Shown: positions 24,765 through 32,142 of the stretch, in pieces
How the letters are laid out: every line of letters starts with the position of its first letter
Numbering within the stretch: position 1 is the stretch's first letter
Origin: JANPPS01 sp965246835
GTDB lineage: Bacteria; Pseudomonadota; Alphaproteobacteria; Acetobacterales; Acetobacteraceae
Reading direction: 5' to 3'
Assembly (NCBI GenBank): GCA_965246835.1
Contig: CBDFFQ010000001.1
Location: forward strand, 1,426,001 to 1,490,000
DNA length: 64,000 nucleotides
Position numbers and translations under genes: made by a program
The notes under the pieces: model-generated
The model's database searches: none
The model's input: only the letters and a program-made list of their open reading frames with translations
What the model was told of the DNA's origin: nothing

Positions 24765-24825
24765 CGCTTGCCAGGCAGGGGAGCGGACCGGTAAGCCCGG
24801 CGCGACCACCGCCCAAGGAGCCCCC

Positions 24826-25749
24826 ATGCCTGACCGCCGCATCTGGATCGCCGGCCATCGCGGCATGGTCGGCTCCGCCATCCACCGCAACCTGGAGGCC
24901 AAGGGCGAGACGGTGATCACCGTCAACCGCGCCGACCTCGATCTGCGGGACCAAAGTGCTGTGACCAACTGGCTGCGCCGCAACAAGCCGGACGCGGTGA
25001 TCTTCGCCGCTGCCAAGGTGGGCGGGATCCTGGCCAACGACACGTACCCGGCCGATTTCATCTACGACAACCTGGTGCTCGAAACCAACGTGATCCATGG
25101 CGCGCATGAGGCCGGGGTGGACCGCCTGGTGTTCCTGGGCTCGTCCTGCATCTACCCGCGCCTGGCGCCGCAGCCGATCAAGGAAGAATACCTGCTGACC
25201 GGGCCGTTGGAGCCCACCAACGAGTGGTACGCCATCGCCAAGATCGCCGGCATCAAGATGTGCCAGGCGTATCGCAAGCAGTATGGGCGGCGATACATTT
25301 CAGTGATGCCGTGCAACCTTTACGGGCCCCACGACAACTTCAACCTGCAAAGCAGCCATGTCTTACCAGCCCTGATGCGCAAGTTCCACGAGGCGCAATT
25401 ATCGGGCCGGGACGAGGTCGTGGTCTGGGGCTCCGGCTCGCCGTTGCGGGAATTCCTGCATGTGGATGACCTCGCGGCCGGCGTCGTGTTCTGCCTGGAC
25501 CATTATGACGAATACGAGCACGTGAATTGCGGCTCCGGCACCGAGCAGTCGATTGGGGACCTCGCCCGCCTGGTCGGCGCCGCCGTCGGCTACCAGGGAC
25601 GGCTGACGTTCGACACCACCAAACCGGACGGCACGCCGCGCAAGCTGATGGACAGCACGCGGCTGTTCGCGAAGGGCTGGAAGCCGACGATCGGGCTGCC
25701 GGAGGGGATCCGGTCCACCTATGAGTGGTTCGTGAAGCACAAGGCGTAG
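24826..25749 (+). CDS. fcl: GDP-L-fucose synthase
   Basis: This 307-residue short-chain dehydrogenase converts GDP-4-keto-6-deoxymannose to GDP-L-fucose. It has the nucleotide-binding GHRGMVGSAI, the catalytic SSCIYP and YAIAKIAG (YxxxK) motifs, NLYGPHDNFN and SPLREFLHVDD, all typical of Fcl/WcaG. AAGGAG precedes the ATG at 24826. The usual partner, GDP-mannose 4,6-dehydratase, is not in the window. Its place directly after crtC is unexpected, and it may be related to the glycosyltransferase-like gene that converges on it. Confidence 0.93.
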   Translation: MPDRRIWIAGHRGMVGSAIHRNLEAKGETVITVNRADLDLRDQSAVTNWLRRNKPDAVIFAAAKVGGILANDTYPADFIYDNLVLETNVIHGAHEAGVDRLVFLGSSCIYPRLAPQPIKEEYLLTGPLEPTNEWYAIAKIAGIKMCQAYRKQYGRRYISVMPCNLYGPHDNFNLQSSHVLPALMRKFHEAQLSGRDEVVVWGSGSPLREFLHVDDLAAGVVFCLDHYDEYEHVNCGSGTEQSIGDLARLVGAAVGYQGRLTFDTTKPDGTPRKLMDSTRLFAKGWKPTIGLPEGIRSTYEWFVKHKA

Positions 25750-25758
25750 AAACTATAT

Positions 25759-25797
25759 CCCTCTCCCGCTGGCGGGAGAGGGTTAGGGTGAGGGTGG
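25759..25797 (+). repeat. Palindromic interspersed repeat copy
   Basis: CCCTCTCCCGCTGGCGGGAG followed by AGGGTTAGGGTGAGGG repeats the pattern in bchM, bchD and near 54 kb. A degenerate inverted partner (CCTCCACCCTTTCCCGGAGC) follows at about 25833-25852. It lies between convergent genes and may act as a terminator. Confidence 0.8.
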
Positions 25798-25866
25798 GGC
25801 CGCGCTCACGACGGCCCGGGTGTGTGGCTTCCACCCTCCACCCTTTCCCGGAGCGGGCGTCCGTCC

Positions 25867-27117
25867 TTATCCCACCGCCGCCCGGATCCCTTGCAGCAAC
25901 GCCGCCTCGATCGTCGCCTCATACAGGCCAAGCGCCGGCCCGGCGGCATGCGCCTCGTTGTGCCGGCAGACCGCCTCCATCGCCGCGAAATCCGCGCCCT
26001 CGCGCGCCGCCATCACAGCCCGCAATTGCTGCGCCGCCGCGATCACCGCGCGCAGCCGCGCCTCCGCATCGGCCAGCGTGTCATACCCCTCGTCGATCAC
26101 CGCGCCCCAGCTCTGGAAACCGAGCTCCCGCAGCAGTCGCAGCGCCCCCGGGTTGCCCGCCACCACCAGCGGATGCCCGACGCTCGCGGCCTTCACGGTT
26201 TTCTCCGTGATGCGCACCACGTCGCCCCCGGAAAACTCCGTCTCGGTCACGAGCGAGCCCTGGGTGATCGCGAAGGAGGCCGGATTGATGTGGTTGGCAA
26301 GGTCGTTCGCCGTCGCGAGCCCGGCGATCTGCGCCGTCTCATCCCGGAAAATACGGGGGATCAGGGCCACGATCGCCTCGATGTCGTTATCCGTGACCCA
26401 GGTCGCGCCGATCGTGTCGCGATACCCCATTGCGGCCTCCACCGTCGCCTCCGCCTTGCCGGACGCTACGCCCAGCATGGACCAGTAGCACGACGCTAGC
26501 AGCCCGCTCCGCTTCAGTGCCGCGGCAAATAGCAGCCGGTTAGGCCGCGGCGTGCCGTTCATGCACAGGAACGCATACGGTGCCGGCCGGGCCGCCCGCA
26601 GCGCATGGATCTCCGCCCGGACCGCATCGTCCGCCACCACCTTGGCGAGGAATCCCTTGATGTAGGAATCATAGACGAGGAAGCGCACGCCCGCCCCGAA
26701 CGACCCGGCATACAGGTCACCCAGCAACCGATTCTGGTTCACCAGCACCACACGCTGTCGCGGTATGCCGTGCGCCGCAAGCCAGCCATGCAGATGCGCG
26801 AACCCGGCCGCGACCAGCGGGTCCCCTTCGGAGGCGGAATCCAGCACCAGCAGACAACGCCCCGCCGCCGCCGCCGCCCGGATGTGGTCGGGAATCAGGT
26901 CCAGCGCGTCGAAGTTCGGGTCCACGATCCGCGTCCCCGGCACCAGCGCGTAGGTCGAAATCAGCGGGACGAAGCAGACATAGCCCGTGGTCTCCACCAG
27001 TTCGTGATGCGGCCGCAGCGCGAACGCCGACAGGAACGCAGCTCCGGCGACGCCCAGCAGGGGCGTCGTGGTGGGCCCGCACACCACGGTGGCGGGGATC
27101 GGCATGTCAGACACCAT
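25867..27117 (-). CDS. Unrecognised protein with glycosyltransferase-like ITEKT motif
   Basis: This 416-residue soluble protein has no signal peptide. It carries CMNGTPRPNRLLFAAALKRSGLL in the middle and VVRITEKTVKAASVGHPLVVAGNPGALRLLRELGFQSWGAVIDEGYD-type sequence in the last third (given in part: ITEKTVKAASVGHP, ELGFQSW, IDEGYD). The combination of ITEKT, G-PG-L and LGF-x(5)-IDE-YD is seen in poorly characterised glycosyltransferase-like proteins of bacteria and large viruses, and recalls fucosyltransferase-type GT-B folds. That function is my inference. It starts 13 bp after the 55-residue ORF downstream of crtB, so it is probably co-transcribed with crtB. Confidence 0.7.
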   Translation of the reverse strand: MVSDMPIPATVVCGPTTTPLLGVAGAAFLSAFALRPHHELVETTGYVCFVPLISTYALVPGTRIVDPNFDALDLIPDHIRAAAAAGRCLLVLDSASEGDPLVAAGFAHLHGWLAAHGIPRQRVVLVNQNRLLGDLYAGSFGAGVRFLVYDSYIKGFLAKVVADDAVRAEIHALRAARPAPYAFLCMNGTPRPNRLLFAAALKRSGLLASCYWSMLGVASGKAEATVEAAMGYRDTIGATWVTDNDIEAIVALIPRIFRDETAQIAGLATANDLANHINPASFAITQGSLVTETEFSGGDVVRITEKTVKAASVGHPLVVAGNPGALRLLRELGFQSWGAVIDEGYDTLADAEARLRAVIAAAQQLRAVMAAREGADFAAMEAVCRHNEAHAAGPALGLYEATIEAALLQGIRAAVG

Positions 27118-27130
27118 CGAACGCCCTGAT

Positions 27131-27298
27131 CTATCGTTCGGGGCGTTCTATCTTAGTTGAGCCTTCCGGCAACCCAGGGGTGTTAGCCCGCTGCTTCGCG
27201 TCCCGAATCTGGCGATTAACCGACCGTAGCTCCCAGATCAGCATGCCGAGGAACCCCACCAGCAGGATCGCCCATTCCCATTGGCCGACCCCGCTCAC
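27131..27298 (-). CDS. 55-residue single-pass membrane protein downstream of crtB
   Basis: A GTG start at 27298 overlaps the crtB stop (GTGA). The frame encodes 55 residues: a short N-terminus (MSGVGQWEW), one membrane helix AILLVGFLGMLIWELR and a basic cytoplasmic tail with RSVNRQIRDAKQR. The stop is at 27131, and the next gene starts 13 bp further on. The tight coupling and coherent membrane-plus-tail design argue for a real gene, though it is too short for routine calling. Function unknown; it could anchor or regulate phytoene synthase, or relate to the following glycosyltransferase-like gene. Confidence 0.7.
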   Translation of the reverse strand: MSGVGQWEWAILLVGFLGMLIWELRSVNRQIRDAKQRANTPGLPEGSTKIERPER

Positions 27299-28302
27299 CG
27301 AGACGCCATCTTCTGCGCATCAAGCCGGGTGAACAGGTCATAAAGCCAAGCGGCCCGGCCATCGAAACCGGCCGGTACCGGGACGCGGTGCGCCTGCACC
27401 GCGATCACATAGCCCTGCACGGCCGCCAATGCCACCACCGGACCGGACCGCCGCGCGAACGGCGCCGCCGCGACGCTCCGGGCCAGCACGCGCAACTTGC
27501 GGCCCCGCGACACCACGGCCCTGGAACTCACGGAGTCGCCCCCGGCCGCCAGCACCTGCCGCCCGATCTGGCGATAGAGCCGGCTGGCGGCGCCGATGCC
27601 GGGCCGGCAATCGAGCGGCAGCATGGCGATCCCGGAGCGCGCCCGGGCATAGAGCGGCTCGGCCGAGCCCACCAGGCGCTGCACGACGCGGGCAAGCGCC
27701 GGGCTGGGGCGGGGGTCCGCGAGGAAGGCGTCGGGATCGATCCTCTCCGCCCGCAACCACGCAAGCGGCAGATAGATCCGCCCGGCCCGTGCATCCTCCC
27801 CCACATCCCGCGCGATATTGCTGAGCTGCATGGCGATGCCGAGGTCGCAGGCACGGGCCACCGCCTCCGGATCGCGCGCGCCCATCAACACGGCCATCAT
27901 GGCCCCCACGGACCCGGCCACCCGCGCCGCATACTCGTGCAGGGCCGCCAAATCTTCGTAGCGCCGCCCCGCCGCATCCCAGGCGAACCCCTCCAGCAGC
28001 GCATCCAGCAGCGCCCGCGGCACCGCATGATCGCGCACCACGCGGGCCAACGCGCGGTCCGGCGCCGCATCGGCCGGCCAGCCGGCGTAGATCGCGCCCA
28101 GCCGCGCCCGCAGCTCATGCAAGGCCGACGCATCCCCGGTCTCATCGATCAAATCATCCGCCACCCGGCAAAACGCATACAGCGCCGTCGCAGGATCGCG
28201 CACACGCCGGGGCAAGAGGCGGGAGGCCGCATGGAACGAGCGGGAGCCCGTGCACAGCATGGCCCGGCAAGCCATCAGATCTGTCGCGGCGTCAGGCTGC
28301 AT
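27295..28302 (-). CDS. crtB: Phytoene synthase CrtB
   Basis: CrtB condenses two geranylgeranyl diphosphates to phytoene. From the ATG at 28302 the protein has 335 residues with SRSFHAASRLLP, LYAFCRVADDLIDE (first Asp-rich region) and the second region QLSNIARDVGEDARAGRIYLP. A longer open frame upstream exists but runs through the operator, so I reject it. crtI, usually next to crtB, is absent; a small membrane protein gene follows instead. A TGT-N12-ACA site lies 37 bp upstream of the start. Confidence 0.95.
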   Translation of the reverse strand: MQPDAATDLMACRAMLCTGSRSFHAASRLLPRRVRDPATALYAFCRVADDLIDETGDASALHELRARLGAIYAGWPADAAPDRALARVVRDHAVPRALLDALLEGFAWDAAGRRYEDLAALHEYAARVAGSVGAMMAVLMGARDPEAVARACDLGIAMQLSNIARDVGEDARAGRIYLPLAWLRAERIDPDAFLADPRPSPALARVVQRLVGSAEPLYARARSGIAMLPLDCRPGIGAASRLYRQIGRQVLAAGGDSVSSRAVVSRGRKLRVLARSVAAAPFARRSGPVVALAAVQGYVIAVQAHRVPVPAGFDGRAAWLYDLFTRLDAQKMASR

Positions 28303-28338
28303 CGTGCCGAACCCTCCCTGGGGCGTCATTTCCGCAAG

Positions 28339-28356
28339 TGTAAACACATCCTGACA
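28339..28356. promoter_or_regulatory. PpsR/CrtJ-type operator upstream of crtB
   Basis: TGTAAACACATCCTGACA is an exact TGT-N12-ACA palindrome between crtB (-) and the chromate operon (+). Its place 37 bp before the crtB start suggests aerobic repression of crtB. A TTGACA at 28386-28391 could be the -35 of a promoter for the + operon, but no good -10 follows. Confidence 0.8.
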
Positions 28357-28493
28357 CTCGGGAAAAGCGTTGTTTGTCGGTTTGCTTGACACGCTTGGCC
28401 CCGTTCCGCATGGTCGTTTGCAAGGGGAGTTTCCGCGATCGCCCCGTGAGGCCACGGCCCAAATATCGCGTCCATCTCCCGGAGTGGACGCCC

Positions 28494-29318
28494 ATGCCGT
28501 CTCCCACAACCATGACCTTATCCCAACTCGCGCGCCTGATCGGCCTGCCAGACGCGCCGGTGATCCTCGATATCCGCACGCCGGAAGATTTCGCGCTCGA
28601 TCCGCGCTTCATCCCCGGAGCGCAGCGTCGCGACTGGCAAGCTGCGGCCCACTGGGGTGCGGCGTATGAGGGGCACTCCGTCGTGCTGGTCTGCGAAAGG
28701 GGGCTAAAACTCAGCCAGGGCGCCGCCGCCTGGTTGCGCCATGCTGGCAGCCCGGCGGAAACCCTCGAAGGCGGCTTCGTCGCCTGGCGTGACGCCGGGC
28801 TGCCGTTGATCAAACCCGGGCCGATGCCGCCGCGCGACAGCGAGGGCCGCACCGTTTGGGTCACTCGCGCCCGGCCCAAGGTGGACCGCATTGCCTGCCC
28901 CTGGCTCATCCGCCGCTTCGTCGATCCCGCCGCCGTGTTCCTGTTCGTGACGCCCGCGGAAGTCACGGCCGTGGCCGACCGCTTCGGCGCCACCCCCTTC
29001 GACATCGAGGGCGTGTTCTGGAGCCATCGCGCCATCGCCGGCGGCGAAGAGGGCTGCACATTCGATGTGATGCTGGACGGATTCGGCCTGCATACGCCCG
29101 CCCTCGACCGCCTGGCCCGCATCGTTCGCGGCGCCGACACCGCGCGGCCTGACCTCGCGCCCGAAGCGCCCGGCCTGCTCGCCGCCTCGCTCGGTCTGTC
29201 TCGCATGTATCGGGACGATCTGGCGCAGCTCGAGGCCGGGCTCGCGCTCTATGACGCGTTCTACCGCTGGTGCCGGGACGCGACGGATGAGACGCATAAC
29301 TGGCCCGCCCGGTCATGA
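28494..29318 (+). CDS. chrB: Rhodanese-ChrB fusion protein
   Basis: This 274-residue protein has an N-terminal rhodanese domain (residues about 10-105; active loop CERGLKLS with Cys67) and a C-terminal ChrB domain (DRIACPWLIRRFVDPAAVFLFVTP onward). ChrB-type proteins accompany chromate exporters as regulators or reductive helpers. GGAG stands 9 bp before the ATG at 28494; an in-frame ATG at 28512 is an alternative. It overlaps chrA by ATGA. Confidence 0.85.
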   Translation: MPSPTTMTLSQLARLIGLPDAPVILDIRTPEDFALDPRFIPGAQRRDWQAAAHWGAAYEGHSVVLVCERGLKLSQGAAAWLRHAGSPAETLEGGFVAWRDAGLPLIKPGPMPPRDSEGRTVWVTRARPKVDRIACPWLIRRFVDPAAVFLFVTPAEVTAVADRFGATPFDIEGVFWSHRAIAGGEEGCTFDVMLDGFGLHTPALDRLARIVRGADTARPDLAPEAPGLLAASLGLSRMYRDDLAQLEAGLALYDAFYRWCRDATDETHNWPARS

Positions 29319-30649
29319 CCGAACTCCCCACCCTGGCCGCCGCCACCCGCGTGTGGCTGCGCATCGGCCTGCTCTCGTTCGGCGGCCCGGCCGGGCAGAT
29401 CGCGCTCCTGCATCGGGAGGTGGTCGAGGAGCGGCGCTGGATCGGGGAGCGGCGGTTCCTGCATGCGCTGAACTTCTGCACCCTGCTGCCGGGGCCGGAG
29501 GCGCAGCAGCTCGCGACCTATCTCGGCTGGCTCATGCATGGCGTTCGCGGCGGGCTGCTGGCCGGGGGGCTGTTCGTGCTCCCCGGTGCCGCGGTGATGC
29601 TGGCGCTTTCCGCCATCTATGCCGTCTGGGGCGAGGTGCCGGTGATCGCGGCGCTGTTCTTCGGGCTGAAATGCGCGGTGCTGGTGCTGGTGCTGGAGGC
29701 CTTGCTGCGGATCGGGCGGCGGGCGCTGAAGGGGCGCGCAGCGTGGGCGCTGGCGGCGGCGGCGTTCGGGGCGCTGTTCGTGTTCGCGGTGCCGTTCCCG
29801 CTGGTGGTGCTGGCGGCCGGGGTGATCGGCTATCTGGCGCCCGGCGCGTTCGCGATCTCCTTGCATGGCGCGGCAAAGGGGGACGCGCCGGCGCTGATCG
29901 ATGCGGTGCTGGAGGCCGATCCAGGCCGCCCGGCGCGCCTCGCGGCCGACGCACGGCGGGCGGGGTTCGTGGCGCTGGCCGCCTGGCTGCTGCCGGTCGC
30001 GTTGCTCGCCATGGTGGGTGGGCGGTATGCCGAGGTGGCGCTGTTCTTCTCCAAGATGGCGGTCGTCACCGTGGGCGGCGCCTATGCCGTGCTGGCCTAT
30101 GTCGCGCAGGACGCGGTGCAGGTATATGGCTGGCTCAGTCCGCCCGAGATGCTGGCGGGATTGGGCCTTGCGGAAACCACGCCCGGTCCGTTGATCCTGG
30201 TGTTGCAGTTCGTCGGCTTCCTGGCCGGATTTCGCGCGCCGGGCGCCCTCACTGGGTTGGCCGGTGGCATCGTGGCGTCGGGGCTGACCCTATGGGTCAC
30301 GTTCATGCCGTGCTTCGCTTTCGTGTTCCTGGGGGCGCCGTGGGTGGAGCGGCTGCAAGGCCATCGGGCGCTGTCGGGGGCACTGGCGGCGATCACGGCG
30401 GCGGTGGTGGGGGTGGTTGCGAATCTCGCGGTCTGGTTCGGCCTGCGCGTGCTGTTCCGTGCCTTGGTCCCGGTGCAGGCCGGGCCGATCGCGCTGGAAT
30501 GGCCGGTCCTGGCCAGCGTCGATCCCGTGGCGCTGGCCTTGGCGGGGGTGGCGGCGCTATGCCTGTTCTGGCTTCGATGGGGCGTGGTGCGCACCCTTGG
30601 CGTCGCCGCCGCGTCTGGCATCATGCTGCATGTGTTGGGAGTGCCCTGA
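29315..30649 (+). CDS. chrA: Chromate transporter ChrA
   Basis: The 444-residue polytopic membrane protein has the two homologous halves typical of long-chain CHR transporters. LSFGGPAGQIALLHREVVEERRWI and LLPGPEAQQLATYLGW are in the first half; VTVGGAYAVLAYV and LAETTPGPLILVLQFVGF are in the second. It exports chromate using the proton gradient; sulfate is a competitor in known members. It is coupled to chrB upstream and to a secreted protein downstream (TGATG). Confidence 0.94.
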   Translation: MTELPTLAAATRVWLRIGLLSFGGPAGQIALLHREVVEERRWIGERRFLHALNFCTLLPGPEAQQLATYLGWLMHGVRGGLLAGGLFVLPGAAVMLALSAIYAVWGEVPVIAALFFGLKCAVLVLVLEALLRIGRRALKGRAAWALAAAAFGALFVFAVPFPLVVLAAGVIGYLAPGAFAISLHGAAKGDAPALIDAVLEADPGRPARLAADARRAGFVALAAWLLPVALLAMVGGRYAEVALFFSKMAVVTVGGAYAVLAYVAQDAVQVYGWLSPPEMLAGLGLAETTPGPLILVLQFVGFLAGFRAPGALTGLAGGIVASGLTLWVTFMPCFAFVFLGAPWVERLQGHRALSGALAAITAAVVGVVANLAVWFGLRVLFRALVPVQAGPIALEWPVLASVDPVALALAGVAALCLFWLRWGVVRTLGVAAASGIMLHVLGVP

Positions 30650-31275
30650 TGATCTCACGCCGCCTGGTACTCGCAAGCCTCGCCGCGATACCGGGCCGCG
30701 CCCTGGCGCAGGCCTTCCCGCTTTCGGAGGCCCCCGCGACCGGTATGCCCGACGGGTTCGTCGCGGCCCGCACCGGGAACGGGCGCCCCGCGAAATGGGA
30801 GATGGTCGCGGACCCCACGGCCAAGGCCGGCCACGCCGTCACCCAAACCGAGGCGGACGCGACGGATTACCGCTACCCGCTCCTGATCTGGCAGGGGCTG
30901 GCGACGGCGGATGTGGAGGTCAGCGTACGATTCAAGGCCGTCTCCGGCATGGAGGACCAGGCGGGCGGGCTGGCGGTGCGCCTCACGGATGCCGATAATT
31001 ACCTGGTTGTCCGCGCCAACGCGCTGGAGGACAACGTGCGGCTCTATCGCGTGGTGCGCGGGGACCGGCGGCAGATCGCGGGCGCCGGGGCGAAGGTGAC
31101 GGGCGGCGTGTGGCACACCCTGGCGATCCGGGCGGCGGGCGACATGTTCGCCGTGAGCTTCGATGGCCGCGAAGTGTTCACCGCCAGGGACCGCATCATC
31201 GCGGGCCCGGGCCGGGTCGCGCTCTGGACGAAGGCGGATAGCGTCACGCGGTTCGAGGCGCTGAGCATCGCATAA
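30649..31275 (+). CDS. Secreted lectin/DUF1080-like protein of the chromate operon
   Basis: This 208-residue protein has a cleavable export signal (MISRRLVLASLAAIPGRALAQA). The mature part is beta-rich, with DVEVSVRFKAVSGMEDQAGGLAVRL, DNYLVVRANALEDNVRLYRV and GRVALWTKADSVTRFEAL, as in the concanavalin-like 3-keto-disaccharide hydrolase (DUF1080) fold. The ATG overlaps the chrA stop. Such genes are often third in chrB-chrA operons; what it binds is not known. Confidence 0.8.
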   Translation: MISRRLVLASLAAIPGRALAQAFPLSEAPATGMPDGFVAARTGNGRPAKWEMVADPTAKAGHAVTQTEADATDYRYPLLIWQGLATADVEVSVRFKAVSGMEDQAGGLAVRLTDADNYLVVRANALEDNVRLYRVVRGDRRQIAGAGAKVTGGVWHTLAIRAAGDMFAVSFDGREVFTARDRIIAGPGRVALWTKADSVTRFEALSIA

Positions 31276-31303
31276 CGCATGTCCGCCTCAAGGCTCCGCT
31301 CGT

Positions 31304-31354
31304 CCTGAGCTTGTCGAAGCGCTGGCCGGTTGTGCGCCCTTCGACAAGCTCAGG
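31304..31354. repeat. Palindromic interspersed repeat
   Basis: A perfect 16-bp inverted repeat, CCTGAGCTTGTCGAAG and its complement, is separated by a 19-bp spacer. This motif is common between genes in many proteobacteria. It stands between two convergent genes and can form a strong hairpin, so it may end transcription from both sides. Confidence 0.85.
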
Positions 31355-31425
31355 GCGAACGGTTTGTTTCGCGGGATCCTGCTATCGAGGCACGCCCGAT
31401 CCATGTTGATCGGACGCGCGCCACC

Positions 31426-32142
31426 TCACTTCAACAACATCAGCGTGTGCGCCTCCAGCACGGTGCGGCTATGGGCACTCCGTCCATCGGCGGCGATGGT
31501 CACGGTATAGAGGCACAGATCGTCCCCCACCATAACATAGACCGGCACCACCCACCCGGCGCCCACGCGCTCCACCACGGGCGGCTTGATCTTCGCGGCG
31601 TAGGCTTTCTGGATCGTTTTGAACCGTTCGGCGACTTCGGGCGTCGGGTCGGTCATTAGCCTGAGCTGGTCGAAGCTGCGCAATACGGTGAACGTCTGGT
31701 CGAAGCGCCGGGTTACCTCGAGGCGGGTGAGCGCGTAGTCCAGCCGCTGCTGTTCCGTGTCGATCACCAGGCCCGCCTGTGCCACCAGCGCGTCGAACTC
31801 GGCGGGCTGGGCCGCGAGGAAGTGGATGGTGTTACCGGGGCGCGCAAAGCCGATCGTGCCCGAGATCGTGCGGTAGGGACCATCCCAGTCGAAGCGGAAG
31901 ATCAGCCCGCGCTGCAGGAACGGCACCGGCAGGCGCAGCACCTTCGTGGCGGGGCGGCGGATCAGCTCGGCCTGGTTCGGGTTGACGGGCTCCACCAGGT
32001 TCGCCAGCACGGTCTTGTCGTCCATGGCCTGTTCCCTCTGGAATGGTTGTGACGCGGCCGTGCCGATCAGCATCGTCATGATGGCCGCCAGCACGGCCCC
32101 GCTTGGGTTACGGGTGCGGCGGGGGGGGCGGGTGCGCGGCAT
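31426..32142 (-). CDS. Exported protein overlapping vgrG, probable immunity protein
   Basis: The 238-residue product has a basic N-region (MPRTRPPRRTRNPSG), a hydrophobic core (AVLAAIMTMLIG) and a likely signal cleavage after TAASQ, so it should reach the periplasm. The mature part has no domain I recognise; it contains RRPATKVLRLPVPFLQRGLIFRF and VPVYVMVGDDLCLYTV. Its start lies 35 bp inside the 3' end of vgrG, where the effector domain is encoded. Overlap, export and position directly after an effector-bearing VgrG are the usual marks of a cognate immunity protein. That role is inferred. Confidence 0.7.
   Translation of the reverse strand: MPRTRPPRRTRNPSGAVLAAIMTMLIGTAASQPFQREQAMDDKTVLANLVEPVNPNQAELIRRPATKVLRLPVPFLQRGLIFRFDWDGPYRTISGTIGFARPGNTIHFLAAQPAEFDALVAQAGLVIDTEQQRLDYALTRLEVTRRFDQTFTVLRSFDQLRLMTDPTPEVAERFKTIQKAYAAKIKPPVVERVGAGWVVPVYVMVGDDLCLYTVTIAADGRSAHSRTVLEAHTLMLLK

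Noticed and set aside
28302..28509. A longer crtB starting at 28509
   Set aside because: It would run through the PpsR-type palindrome, and the added residues do not resemble phytoene synthases.
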